A stretch of 64,000 nt of DNA from SHVO01 sp041905795. Lineage in GTDB: Bacteria; Pseudomonadota; Alphaproteobacteria; Rhodospirillales; Rhodospirillaceae. Positions 10,528-18,752 of this stretch are shown here, one piece after another. Each line of letters starts with the position of its first letter. Position 1 is the stretch's first letter. The DNA lies in assembly GCA_041905795.1 (NCBI GenBank), contig JAYRKL010000006.1, positions 62,001 to 126,000 on the forward strand. Reading direction: 5' to 3'. The position numbers and the translations under genes were made by a program. Below the pieces are notes generated by a model that saw only the letters and a list, made by a program, of their open reading frames with translations, was not told the origin of the DNA and searched no databases.

Positions 10528-11178
10528 CTACGAGACTTTCGCCGCCCGGACGGCCTTCACGAAGGCCCTGATTTTGGCCGGACTTTTGACCCCGGGACGG
10601 GATTCGACCCCGGAGGATACATCCACCAGCCGGGCCCCGGAGTCCTTGAGCGCCTTGGCCACATTGGTGCGGGTTAGGCCGCCCGCCAGGCCCCAGGGGG
10701 TGCGGCCGACATAGGTCTTCAGGAGGCCCCAGTCGAACGCCCTGGCGTTGCCGCCGGGCCGGATCGCGTCCTTGGGCGGTTTGGCGTCGAACAACAGCCA
10801 GTCGGCGTGGTCCTGGAAGATTTTCGCATCGATGAGGTCCCGGGGCGTCTCGATGCCCAGCGCCTTCATGACCGGCAGCCCCGACAGCAGACGCACCGCG
10901 TCCACCCGCGCCGGCGTCTCCTTGCCGTGCAGCTGGATCATGTCGAGACGCACCGCCTTGAGCGTCTTGTCGAGTTCGGCGTCGGTGGGGTTGACGAACA
11001 GACCCACTTTCTTGACGCCGCGCGGCGGGAGGTTGGCGAGGTGCGCCGCCGTTTCCGGCGTGACGAAGCGCGGCGAGCGCCGGAAGAACACGAAGCCCAC
11101 CAGGTTCGCGCCCGCATCCACCGCCGCGGCAACACCGCGGGCGTCGGTCAGGCCGCAGATCTTGATCTGCAGTTTCAT
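10528..11178 (-). CDS. trpF: Phosphoribosylanthranilate isomerase
   Basis: Third step of tryptophan synthesis: Amadori rearrangement of phosphoribosylanthranilate to CdRP. The 216-aa TIM barrel opens with the diagnostic KICGLTDARGVAAAVDAGAN, whose cysteine is catalytic. The C-terminal phosphate-binding segments LAGGLTRTNVAKAL and DVSSGVESRPGVKSP include the catalytic aspartate. It lies 10 bp after pyrF and 166 bp before trpB. It is a stand-alone enzyme, not fused to TrpC; trpC and trpD are not in the window. Confidence 0.96.
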   Translation of the reverse strand: MKLQIKICGLTDARGVAAAVDAGANLVGFVFFRRSPRFVTPETAAHLANLPPRGVKKVGLFVNPTDAELDKTLKAVRLDMIQLHGKETPARVDAVRLLSGLPVMKALGIETPRDLIDAKIFQDHADWLLFDAKPPKDAIRPGGNARAFDWGLLKTYVGRTPWGLAGGLTRTNVAKALKDSGARLVDVSSGVESRPGVKSPAKIRAFVKAVRAAKVS

Positions 11179-11188
11179 GCCGCCCGCT

Positions 11189-11935
11189 CTATCCCGGCGT
11201 CTTGGCGAGCGGCGCGATTTCCTGGGCGATGCGCGCGGCGGCGGCGGCGGGATCGGCGGCGGCGGTGATGGGCCGGCCGATGACCAGGTAATCCGCGCCG
11301 GCGGCGAGCGCGTCCGACGGCGTCATGATGCGCTTCTGGTCGTTGGCGACCGACCAGGTCGGGCGCACGCCGGGGGTGATCAGCTTCATGCCCGGCCCGA
11401 GGTCCGCGCGCAGCATCTCCACCTCCAGCGGACTGCAGACGATGCCGTCGACGCCCGCGCGCTGCGCGATCCCCGCGAGGCGGCGCACCTGGTCGGTGAC
11501 CGCGGCGCCGACGCCGACGGATTTCAAATCGTTGGCGTCGAAGCTGGTGAGCACCGTGACCGCGATCACCAGCGGCCGCTGCACCGGGAATTCATGGGCG
11601 GTATCGGTGGCGGCCTTCACCGCGGATTCCATCATGCCCAGGCCGCCGATGGCGTGGATCGTGGTCATGAATACGCCGAGCTGCGCCACCGAACGCATGG
11701 CGCCGGCGACGGTGGTGGGGATGTCGTGGAGTTTCAGGTCCAGGAAGATCGGCAGGTCCGAGGCGCTTTGCACCTCCTTGATGCCCTTGGGGCCGTGGGC
11801 GCAGAAGAATTCGAGGCCCAGTTTCAACCCGCCGCTGGAATCCGCGAGCTTGGCCGCGAGCCCCGTGGCTTCGGAAATCTCCGCCGTGTCGAGGGCGGTG
11901 AAAATCGGGGTCTTGAGCGTGCGGGGCGCGGCCAT
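11189..11935 (-). CDS. pyrF: Orotidine 5'-phosphate decarboxylase
   Basis: Decarboxylates OMP to UMP, the last step of de novo pyrimidine synthesis. The 248-aa TIM barrel has the family's catalytic motif FLDLKLHDIPTTVAGAM near residue 85, with the Lys-Asp pair that drives the reaction. The C-terminal phosphate-binding region includes VRPTWSVANDQKRIMTPSDA and DYLVIGRPIT. A short gap links it to trpF, so it is likely co-transcribed. Its position between lapA and trpF interrupts an otherwise common alphaproteobacterial order. Upstream is a GC-rich stretch with two GGTTCGAC repeats, then repeat copy B. Confidence 0.96.
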   Translation of the reverse strand: MAAPRTLKTPIFTALDTAEISEATGLAAKLADSSGGLKLGLEFFCAHGPKGIKEVQSASDLPIFLDLKLHDIPTTVAGAMRSVAQLGVFMTTIHAIGGLGMMESAVKAATDTAHEFPVQRPLVIAVTVLTSFDANDLKSVGVGAAVTDQVRRLAGIAQRAGVDGIVCSPLEVEMLRADLGPGMKLITPGVRPTWSVANDQKRIMTPSDALAAGADYLVIGRPITAAADPAAAAARIAQEIAPLAKTPG

Positions 11936-12085
11936 GCGGTTGCTTTCAGTCCGGTGTGTCTCGGAGCTTTTCTAAACCCCCGGGGGGATTTTGCCACCCC
12001 TTTAGGGGGTTCGACTTTAGGAGGTTCGACCGGCGGCAGGATTTGTTGCACGGCCGAACCGGAGTCCACTTCGGCCTGACCTGCC

Positions 12086-12191
12086 CTAGAGCATGATCGA
12101 GTCATATTGAATCGCGATCATGCTCTAATTCTTTGGTTTGGTCGCATTTTCTGCGATGAACCGGCATCCACTTCATCGGAAAATGCTCTAG
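12086..12191. repeat. Dispersed intergenic repeat, copy B (inverted relative to copy A)
   Basis: It reads CTAGAGCATGATCGAGTCAT at the left and ends CGGAAAATGCTCTAG, nearly the exact reverse complement of copy A over its full length with only a few mismatches. The right end supplies the TAG stop codon of the LapA-domain gene. The two copies lie about 6.2 kb apart in opposite orientation and bracket the folC-pyrF operon. Confidence 0.85.
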
Positions 12192-12478
12192 CGAAACTCG
12201 CGGAGGTCGCCGCGTTCGGCGAGACTCTGTTCCATCGACCGCACCTGCTTTTTCAAGCGGCGGTGTTCCTTGCGTTTTTCCGCGCCCATCATCCAGCCGC
12301 CGATGACCCCGCCGATGAATCCCAAAAGCACAGCCAGCAGGATCAGGGCGTAGAGCGGCAACGCGAGCTGGTAGGGGAACGGCCAGACCTCCACCACGAC
12401 GCCGGCGCGGTTGGAGACGGCGAACAACACCACCAGGACCGCCACGATCCCGGCGATGATGCTGTTGATGAACCTCAA
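12188..12478 (-). CDS. lapA: LapA-domain (DUF1049) small inner-membrane protein
   Basis: A 96-aa protein with two transmembrane segments (IIAGIVAVLVVLFAVSN near residue 7 and LYALILLAVLLGFIGGVIGG near 45). A basic cytoplasmic coiled-coil tail follows (EKRKEHRRLKKQVRSMEQ). This is the LapA architecture. In enterobacteria LapA works with LapB in controlling LpxC turnover and LPS level; no lapB is visible here. A TTG start is used. It lies 24 bp after ihfB, as in many alphaproteobacteria. The stop codon lies in repeat copy B. Confidence 0.85.
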   Translation of the reverse strand: MRFINSIIAGIVAVLVVLFAVSNRAGVVVEVWPFPYQLALPLYALILLAVLLGFIGGVIGGWMMGAEKRKEHRRLKKQVRSMEQSLAERGDLREFR

Positions 12479-12502
12479 GGAGTGACCGGGCTAAAGAGCG
12501 TC

Positions 12503-12784
12503 TTAGCCGATGTTCAGCATGTCGCGGAGCTGCTTGCCGGTCTTGAAGTACGGCACGGCCTTCTCCGCCACCGACACGGACGCGCCGGTGCGCGGGTTGC
12601 GCCCCACCCGGGCGTCGCGATGCTTGACCGAGAACGCGCCGAAACCGCGCAGCTCCACGCGGTCGCCACGACCCAGAGCTTTGGAGATCTCATCGAAGAT
12701 CGACGTCACAATGCGCTCAACGTCCCGCTGATAGAGGTGCGGGTTACGGCTGGCGATGTGGGCGATGAGTTCGGATTTGGTCAT
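12503..12784 (-). CDS. ihfB: Integration host factor subunit beta
   Basis: A 93-aa DNA-bending nucleoid protein that pairs with IhfA. The start MTKSELIAHIASRNPHLYQR is conserved, and the DNA-minor-groove arm contains GRNPRTGASVSV, with the intercalating proline in RNPRTG. The motif ELRGFGAFSVKHRDAR is typical of the HU/IHF fold. A longer upstream frame is not used because it adds residues absent from the family. It sits between rpsA and lapA, the conserved order. The divergence from HU is in the arm and the GFGAF region. Confidence 0.95.
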   Translation of the reverse strand: MTKSELIAHIASRNPHLYQRDVERIVTSIFDEISKALGRGDRVELRGFGAFSVKHRDARVGRNPRTGASVSVAEKAVPYFKTGKQLRDMLNIG

Positions 12785-12942
12785 GGACCGGCAACTCCCG
12801 TCATGGGTGCAGGAAACCAAGATGGGCCAAGGACTTGGGGAAATCAAGGGGGCCCCAACGGTTAACCCTCTCTAATGTCAGGCTTTTTGACCAATTCTGC
12901 GAGAAATCCCCGCGTTTTTGAAGGTCCCGAAGGCCAGTCCAC

Positions 12943-12980
12943 GCAAAAACGCCCGCCGGGTTCCCCCGGCGGGCGTTCCT
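12943..12980 (-). terminator. Rho-independent terminator of rpsA
   Basis: A near-perfect GC hairpin (ACGCCCGCCGGG / CCCGGCGGGCGT) is followed on the minus strand by a run of five T. It lies 24-61 bases past the rpsA stop. Its presence implies ihfB has its own promoter in the following 160 bp. Confidence 0.85.
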
Positions 12981-13003
12981 GATCTCACGAACGAAAGAGG
13001 GCT

Positions 13004-14713
13004 TTAGGCCTCTTCGTCGTCCTTCTTGCCGGCCTTCTTCTTCAGGGCGGCACCCAGGATGTCGCCCAGCGAGGCGCCCGAGTCCGCCGAACCGAATTCG
13101 GCCATGGCCTGCTTTTCCTCTTCCACTTCACGCGACTTGATGGAGAGGGTCAGCTTGCGGGTCTTCGGATCGACCGTGACGATGCGCGCGTCCACCTTTT
13201 CGCCGACGGCGAAACGGTCGGGGCGCTGCTCGGAGCGGTCCTTGGCCAGTTCATTGCGCTTGATGAAGCCCTGGAAGGCGTCGTTGACCGACACTTCGAG
13301 GCCGTTCTCGGTGACCTGCTTCACGACGCAGGTGACCACCTGGCCCTTCTTCAGTTCCGACGCGGCGCCCGCATGCGGGTCTTCGGACAGCTGCTTGATG
13401 CCGAGCGAGATGCGCTCCTTCTCGACGTCGACATCCAGCACCTTGGCCTTCACGACCTGGCCCTTGGTGAAGTTCTTGAGGGCGGCTTCGCCGTCGCCTT
13501 CCCAGGCCAGGTCCGAGAGATGGACCATGCCGTCGATGTCGCCATCGAGGCCCACGAACAGACCGAACTCGGTGATGTTCTTGATCTCGCCTTCGACCTG
13601 GGTGCCGACCGGGAACTTGTCCTTGAAGCTGGTCCACGGATTGCTGAGGCACTGCTTGAGGCCCAGCGAGATGCGGCGCTTCTCCTGGTCGACGTCGAGC
13701 ACCATCACTTCCACTTCCTGCGAGGTGGAGACGATCTTGCCCGGGTGGATGTTCTTCTTGGTCCAGCTCATTTCCGAGACGTGCACCAGGCCTTCGACGC
13801 CGGCTTCCAGCTCCACGAAGGCGCCGTAGTCGGTGATGTTGGTGACGCGGCCGGTGAACTTGGCGCCCACGGGGTACTTCGAGGCGACGCCTTCCCACGG
13901 ATCGGCTTCCAGCTGCTTCATGCCGAGCGAGATGCGCTGGGTTTCCGGGTTGAAGCGGATCACCTGCACCTTGAGCTGCTGGCCGACCGAGAGCGCCTCG
14001 GACGGATGATTGACGCGCTTCCAGCTGATGTCGGTGACGTGCAGGAGGCCGTCGACGCCGCCGAGGTCCACGAACGCGCCGTAGTCGGTGATGTTCTTGA
14101 CCACGCCGTCGAGCACCTGGCCTTCGCGCAGGTCTTCCATGAGCTTGGAGCGTTCATGGGCGCGGGTTTCTTCCATCACGGCGCGGCGCGAGACCACGAT
14201 GTTGCCGCGGGCGCGATCCATTTTTAGGATCTGGAACGCCTGGGGCGAACCCATGAGCGGGGTGATGTCCCTGACAGGACGAATGTCCACCTGGCTGCCG
14301 GGCAGGAACGCCACGGCGCCGTTGAGGTCGACGGTGAAACCGCCTTTGACGCGGCCGAAGATGATGCCTTCGACGCGGGTGTTCTTGCTGTACTGCTCTT
14401 CCAGCACGTTCCAGGCTTCCTCGCGGCGCGCCTTGTCGCGGCTGAGGATGATGAGGCCGTCGCGATCTTCGTAGCGTTCGACGTACACGTCGATCTTGTC
14501 GCCGGACTTGAGGGCGGCTTCGCGGCCGCCGCGGGCGAATTCCTTCAGCGCGATGCGGCCTTCGGACTTGAGGCCGACGTCGATCAGCACCGCGTCGTCG
14601 TCGACGCGCACGATGGTGCCGCGGATGACGCTGCCTTCGATCGAGCCCTTGTTGAATGATTCTTCGAGGAGCGCGCCGAAGTCTTCCTTCAGCGCGGCAT
14701 TGGATTGAGCCAT
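13004..14713 (-). CDS. rpsA: 30S ribosomal protein S1
   Basis: mRNA-binding ribosomal protein of 569 aa with six S1 (OB-fold) repeats. The middle and late repeats are clear from the recurring pattern ITDYGAFVDLGGVDGLLHVT, ITDYGAFVELEAGVEGLVHV and ITEFGLFVGLDGDIDGMVHL. The two N-terminal repeats are the ribosome-binding ones. The lysine- and acid-rich tail KKKAGKKDDEEA closes the protein. The ATG follows AAAGGACG. Gene order cmk-rpsA-ihfB is conserved in proteobacteria. Confidence 0.98.
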   Translation of the reverse strand: MAQSNAALKEDFGALLEESFNKGSIEGSVIRGTIVRVDDDAVLIDVGLKSEGRIALKEFARGGREAALKSGDKIDVYVERYEDRDGLIILSRDKARREEAWNVLEEQYSKNTRVEGIIFGRVKGGFTVDLNGAVAFLPGSQVDIRPVRDITPLMGSPQAFQILKMDRARGNIVVSRRAVMEETRAHERSKLMEDLREGQVLDGVVKNITDYGAFVDLGGVDGLLHVTDISWKRVNHPSEALSVGQQLKVQVIRFNPETQRISLGMKQLEADPWEGVASKYPVGAKFTGRVTNITDYGAFVELEAGVEGLVHVSEMSWTKKNIHPGKIVSTSQEVEVMVLDVDQEKRRISLGLKQCLSNPWTSFKDKFPVGTQVEGEIKNITEFGLFVGLDGDIDGMVHLSDLAWEGDGEAALKNFTKGQVVKAKVLDVDVEKERISLGIKQLSEDPHAGAASELKKGQVVTCVVKQVTENGLEVSVNDAFQGFIKRNELAKDRSEQRPDRFAVGEKVDARIVTVDPKTRKLTLSIKSREVEEEKQAMAEFGSADSGASLGDILGAALKKKAGKKDDEEA

Positions 14714-14849
14714 TTAAAAAACGTCCTTTCGGTTTTTTGATTCAGGCCCGCGGTTGGATCCGCCGGTCTTGGTATCAAACGGTGGCGGGGCCGGACGATT
14801 CCGGCTTTGCCGCACCAAACATCTTTCTTGGCGCTTTAACGCGCGCTTT

Positions 14850-15512
14850 TTAAGCCTTCAGCTTGGAAGCGATGTGCGCTTTCGCGGCATCGAAGGCCTG
14901 GTCCGCGTTCATGGCCGAGGTGTCCAGGATCCAGGCGTCATCGGCCGGGACCAGGGGTGCGACGCTGCGGTTGGAATCGCGGGCGTCACGGGCAGCCATA
15001 TCCTCACGAACGCGGCTTTCTATAATGGTTTGCCCCCCCTGCCGCAACTCCGCCACCCGCCGGGCGAGGCGCACCTCAAAATCGGCTTTAATGAAGATCT
15101 TCACGTCCGCGCCAGGCAGGATGACGGTGCCCACGTCGCGGCCGTCCAGGACCGCCCCCGGGGCCTCGGCCGCGAACCGGCGCTGATACGCCAGCAGCGC
15201 CGCCCGCACGCCGGGGATCGCCGCCACCTTGGAGGCCGCGTTGCCGGCCGCCTCGCTGCGTAAATCCGCAGGCGAATATTTCGTGATATCAAGGCTTTCT
15301 GCGGCTTTTGTTGCCGCAGCCGGATCGGCGGGGTCGCCGCCGGCCCGGAGGGTGGCCACCCCCACGGCGCGGTAGAGAGACCCGGTATCCAAATACCGCA
15401 GCCCCAAATGCGCCGCGAGCCGCCTGGCGAGCGTCCCCTTGCCCGACGCCGCGGGCCCATCTAGGGCGATGGAGATCGTCCTCAAAGCCACAGTCTCCCG
15501 AAATAACCCCAC
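14850..15512 (-). CDS. cmk: Cytidylate kinase
   Basis: Phosphorylates CMP and dCMP with ATP. The 220-aa frame holds the P-loop ALDGPAASGKGTLARRLAAH and the CMP-binding LRYLDTGSLYRAVG. The family motif LDGRDVGTVILPGADVKIFI and the lid arginines in NRSVAPLVPADDAWILDTS follow. The GTG start is chosen because GGAGG lies seven bases upstream. A TTG or GTG a few codons later also has GGGAG upstream and would give the usual N-terminus. The gene lies 136 bp upstream of rpsA and after aroA on the same strand. Confidence 0.95.
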   Translation of the reverse strand: MGLFRETVALRTISIALDGPAASGKGTLARRLAAHLGLRYLDTGSLYRAVGVATLRAGGDPADPAAATKAAESLDITKYSPADLRSEAAGNAASKVAAIPGVRAALLAYQRRFAAEAPGAVLDGRDVGTVILPGADVKIFIKADFEVRLARRVAELRQGGQTIIESRVREDMAARDARDSNRSVAPLVPADDAWILDTSAMNADQAFDAAKAHIASKLKA

Positions 15513-15602
15513 CTGTCATCCTCCGGCGCCCTCTTGGGCGTCCGGGGGATCCATGTTTCAGGGGGCAGAGTGCGCATTGTCGGATACCGAGTCTGCTGGG
15601 GC

Positions 15603-15632
15603 ATGGATTGCCCGGACAAGCCGGGCAATGAC
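15603..15632. repeat. Third copy of the 30-bp palindromic repeat
   Basis: It reads ATGGATTGCCCGGACAAGCC at its left end and matches the two copies beside the TSUP permease. It lies in the 135-bp gap between aroA and cmk, just after the aroA stop. It can form a GCCCGG/CCGGGC hairpin. Confidence 0.75.
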
Positions 15633-15647
15633 AGAGAAAAAGAAAAG

Positions 15648-16994
15648 CTACGCATCCGCAGTAATCGCCGCTCCCAGGCCGTTCATGAGGTCGGCGAAGC
15701 CCGGGAAGCTGGTGGCGATGGCGGAGGCGTCGTCCACGGCCACCGATTCGGCCGCGGCCATGCCCAGCACCAGGAAGGACATGGCGATGCGGTGATCGAG
15801 TTCCACGGCGATGGTCGCGCCGCCCTTGGGCGCCTTGCCGGTACCGCGCACGATCAGGGTGTCGCCCTCACTGCGCGCGTCGACGCCGCACGCCGTGAGG
15901 CCGCGCACCATGGCGGCGAGGCGGTCACTCTCCTTCACCTTCAACTCCGCGAGCCCTTCCATGCGGGTCTCACCCTCGGCAAAAGCAGCGGCCACCGCCA
16001 GCACCGGATATTCATCGATCATGCTGGGCGCACGGCTACCCGGCACATGCACGCCCTTGAGCGCGCTGGCCGAGATTTCCACATCCGCCACCGGTTCGCC
16101 GGCTTCGTCGCGCCGGTTCTTGAAGGCGATGGACGCACCCATCTCCTTCAAAGTCGTGAACAATCCGGTCCGCAAGGGATTGATGCCGACATTGGTGAGC
16201 GTGACCTTCGCGCCCGGCACGATGCAGGCCGCCACCGCCGGGAACGCGGCCGAGGACGGATCGCCCGGCACGGTGACCGGTTTGCCGCGCAGTTCCGGCT
16301 GGCCGACAATGCGCGTTTTATAAGGCTTTTCGTCGATGGCGCTGCTGTGCACATCGACGCCGAAATAGCTGAACATGCGCTCGGTGTGGTCGCGGCTGGC
16401 GGCGGGCTCAGAGACGGTGGTGGCGCCCGGCGCGTGCAGCCCGGCCAGCAGCACCGCCGACTTCACCTGGGCCGAGGCAATGGGGCTGGCATAATTGAGC
16501 GGCACCGGGATCGGCGTGCCGGTGATGGCCAGCGGCAGGCGCCCGCCGGCGCGGCTGGCGAACCTGGCGCCGGTGAGGCTCAAGGGTTCGATCACCCGCA
16601 TCATCGGGCGGCGGCGCAGCGAGGCGTCGCCGGTCATGAAGGAGGTGAAGGGATAGGCCGCGAGCAATCCCGCGATCAGCCGCGCCGATGTGCCGGAGTT
16701 GCCGAGGTCGAGCATGTCGCCCGGCTCCGACAATCCGCCGATGCCCCGGCCCCAGACACTGAAGACATCGCCGTTCCGCTCCACTTTCGCCCCGAGGGCG
16801 CTCATGGCGGCGGCGGTGCGCAGCACGTCCTCGCCGGTGAGCATGCCGGTGATACGCGTCTCACCCACCGCCAAGGCGCCCAGGATCAGGGCGCGGTGGG
16901 AAATGGACTTGTCGCCCGGGATACGGACCGTGCCCGACAGGGCTTTGGCCTTGGCGGAACGGGCGGGCCGGAGGCTGGCGGAAAGCGCGTTCAT
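15648..16994 (-). CDS. aroA: 3-phosphoshikimate 1-carboxyvinyltransferase (EPSP synthase)
   Basis: Joins shikimate-3-phosphate and PEP in the shikimate pathway. The 448-aa protein has the substrate-binding GDKSISHRALILGALAVGET near residue 30, the second motif LDLGNSGTSARLIAGLLAAY near 105, and C-terminal KVKESDRLAAMVRGL. The alanine in the LGNSGTSAR region suggests the class II, glyphosate-insensitive form seen in Agrobacterium CP4; that is inference. The ATG giving MNALSASLRPARSAK is used rather than an upstream GTG. It is divergent from the TIGR02300 gene, a conserved alphaproteobacterial arrangement. Confidence 0.96.
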   Translation of the reverse strand: MNALSASLRPARSAKAKALSGTVRIPGDKSISHRALILGALAVGETRITGMLTGEDVLRTAAAMSALGAKVERNGDVFSVWGRGIGGLSEPGDMLDLGNSGTSARLIAGLLAAYPFTSFMTGDASLRRRPMMRVIEPLSLTGARFASRAGGRLPLAITGTPIPVPLNYASPIASAQVKSAVLLAGLHAPGATTVSEPAASRDHTERMFSYFGVDVHSSAIDEKPYKTRIVGQPELRGKPVTVPGDPSSAAFPAVAACIVPGAKVTLTNVGINPLRTGLFTTLKEMGASIAFKNRRDEAGEPVADVEISASALKGVHVPGSRAPSMIDEYPVLAVAAAFAEGETRMEGLAELKVKESDRLAAMVRGLTACGVDARSEGDTLIVRGTGKAPKGGATIAVELDHRIAMSFLVLGMAAAESVAVDDASAIATSFPGFADLMNGLGAAITADA

Positions 16995-17293
16995 GGATGG
17001 GCGACCGCTTACCACGCCCGCGCGGTCCCCGGCTATGCCTAAGCCCTGGGGCGCCAGAATCCTTGGCCCGCATATCCTTTGTCCGCCAGGGGGTTAAGCC
17101 GCCGCCGCCGGCCCCGGGCGGATTCCGGTTTACAGCCCCTCTATAAAGTGGCAAATGCCTACGCCCCCGTTGGTTAAAGCCATTAACCGGGGGTCACCCA
17201 GCAATCAACGTGCGGGATCGGCGTTTCAGGACGCGGTTCCGGAGTATTGCCGGGGGACAAGACACCAGAGATCCGAGCCAGAGGGGATACGCC

Positions 17294-17620
17294 GTGCCGA
17301 AAGCCGACTTGGGGATGAAACTGACCTGCGAGAGCTGCGGCGCGCGGTTCTATGACCTCAACAAACAGCCCGGCCACTGCCCCAAATGCGGCACCGCCAA
17401 CGCCCGCCCGGTGATCTTCAAGACCAGCCGCGGCCGCCCGTCGGAAGAGAAAATCGCCGCCCAGAAAGCCGCCGCCGCCAAACAGGCCCCCGCCCCGGAC
17501 CAAGACGCGGAGGCCGCGGACGACGAAGATGAAGAGGACGAAGGCGTCATCGAGGACACCTCGGACCTCGGCGAGGACGACGAGGACGTGGAAGTCGCAA
17601 TCGAGAAGGACGAGGCCTGA
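17294..17620 (+). CDS. TIGR02300 family zinc-ribbon protein with acidic tail
   Basis: A small conserved alphaproteobacterial protein of unknown function, 108 aa. The N-terminus has a zinc ribbon formed by CESCGARFYDLNKQPGHCPKC. A basic patch (KTSRGRPSEEKIAAQKAAA) and then a long run of Asp/Glu follow. The GTG start has GAGGGG seven bases upstream and gives MPKADLGMKLTCESCG, matching the family's usual opening. It is divergent from aroA across about 300 bp. The acidic C-terminus could be an interaction or mimic segment; this is inference. Confidence 0.9.
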   Translation: MPKADLGMKLTCESCGARFYDLNKQPGHCPKCGTANARPVIFKTSRGRPSEEKIAAQKAAAAKQAPAPDQDAEAADDEDEEDEGVIEDTSDLGEDDEDVEVAIEKDEA

Positions 17621-17629
17621 CCTCGTCGC

Positions 17630-17681
17630 GCCGAAGGCGCGCGGCCTAAAGATGCCCGCCGAAGGCGCGCGGCCGAAAGAT
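17630..17681. repeat. Two tandem copies of a 24-bp unit
   Basis: The unit GCCGAAGGCGCGCGGCC(T/G)AAAGAT occurs at 17630 and again 28 bases later. It follows the TIGR02300 stop at once. The inner GCCG..GGC part is self-complementary. No function is apparent. Confidence 0.75.
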
Positions 17682-17857
17682 TTTTAGATTTCCGCTTGAA
17701 GGCGAAACCGGAAAAACTTAGGTTCCGGGCCTCCCGGGATTTCCAACGGAAATCCCGACAGAGAAAGAAGTGAAACGGCGCTGCACCGTTCCAACATCCA
17801 GCAGCGCCGCCGAGCCGAGACCCGCCAAGGATTCTGCCGCGGCGGTTTGATGGGATC

Positions 17858-17933
<76 letters not shown>

Positions 17934-17934
17934 T

Positions 17935-17981
17935 CACCCAACAAAAAAGGCCCCCCTCTCGGGGGCCTTTTTTGTTGGGTG
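17935..17981. terminator. Strong hairpin terminator after tRNA-Ala
   Basis: A long near-perfect inverted repeat: CACCCAACAAAAAAGGCCCC on the left pairs with its complement on the right around a CTCT-type loop. The stem base is an A-run / T-run, so it can terminate in either direction. It begins two bases after the tRNA CCA end. Confidence 0.93.
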
Positions 17982-18213
17982 TGCGGCGGAGTGAGACCGC
18001 ACCATTTGCGCTCCTGCGAACGGCCTGCGTTGATCGAACCGCTGATTCTTTGTTTGGCGCGTTCGCGTTGCGAACGCGCGTGGTTCGATGACGGCCTTCG
18101 GCCGAGCGCAAGCTTTTCTAAGCTCGCGAAGACGCTCGCCAAGAAAAGCTCAGCGTCCGCTCGACTGCAGCGACGACTGCGAATGTGGCTACAGGTGAAC
18201 CGTGGGAGCAAAT

Positions 18214-18229
18214 TGTTTCACGTGAAACA
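18214..18229. other. parS: parS centromere-like site
   Basis: TGTTTCACGTGAAACA is a perfect 16-bp palindrome, identical to the consensus ParB-binding site of bacterial chromosomes. It lies outside any gene, between the tRNA terminator and a small membrane-protein gene. A chance perfect match in 64 kb of GC-rich DNA is very unlikely. I found no second copy in the window. Confidence 0.88.
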
Positions 18230-18256
18230 GTTTAACCATGCACCACAGTCCACGCC

Positions 18257-18448
18257 TCACGCCGGACTATCGCGTCCGCGCAGCACGATGTGGATGTAGG
18301 CGCCCATCATGACAGGGAAGAGGAGCATGAAAGCCATCGACCCCCAGTCACCCCAAGTCTCGGTGAACCACACGATCCCGGCCCAGACGGCAAGCCAAAA
18401 GAGGGCGTTGACGATGCGGCGATTGCGGACGGTGCGGGGGTCGGTCAT
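18257..18448 (-). CDS. Small two-helix membrane protein
   Basis: A 63-aa frame starting MTDPRTVRNRRIVNALFWLA, with two hydrophobic segments (IVNALFWLAVWAGIVWF and MAFMLLFPVMMGAYIHIVL) and a basic N-terminus. I do not recognise a family. The regular helix-loop-helix pattern and a good ATG support a real gene, but its shortness keeps confidence moderate. It follows a degraded oxidoreductase fragment on the same strand. The nearby parS site is in its downstream flank. Confidence 0.55.
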   Translation of the reverse strand: MTDPRTVRNRRIVNALFWLAVWAGIVWFTETWGDWGSMAFMLLFPVMMGAYIHIVLRGRDSPA

Positions 18449-18475
18449 CCGCGCACTCTATGACAGCCGCGCGTC

Positions 18476-18640
18476 TCACACCACCGGCACAATCTTCCCG
18501 AACTGCGCATTGGCCGCCATCGCGGCGTGCGCTTCGGCGGCCTGCTCCAGCTTGAACACACGGTCGGTGGGCAGGTGCATTTCGTGGAGGGCGATGCCGT
18601 CGGCGGTCGCAATCCCGGCGCGCAGTGTGGCTGAGGCCAT
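18476..18640 (-). pseudogene. C-terminal remnant of a zinc-type/quinone oxidoreductase (MDR family)
   Basis: The frame from an ATG encodes 54 residues ending VFKLEQAAEAHAAMAANAQF followed by GKIVPVV and a stop. That ending matches the C-terminus of NADPH:quinone reductase-like MDR proteins, where QAAEAHRxMExxxxxGKIVL is typical. The Rossmann and catalytic domains, about 270 residues, are absent, and an in-frame TGA lies shortly upstream. It is best read as the relic of a deleted gene. A short functional protein is unlikely. Confidence 0.7.
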
Positions 18641-18752
18641 GACACCTTCCCCGGTTGATCCCGATCAGTGTCGCCAAAAGCGGGGGCCGCCACAATCCGC
18701 TATAAGATATTGACCTGGAACGCCCGCCGGAGCGCGGGCTATAAGGCGGGAC

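Noticed and set aside
17982..18213. Small open frames on both strands between the tRNA terminator and parS
   Set aside because: Their translations are Arg/Ser-rich without helices or motifs and have no ribosome-binding sites.
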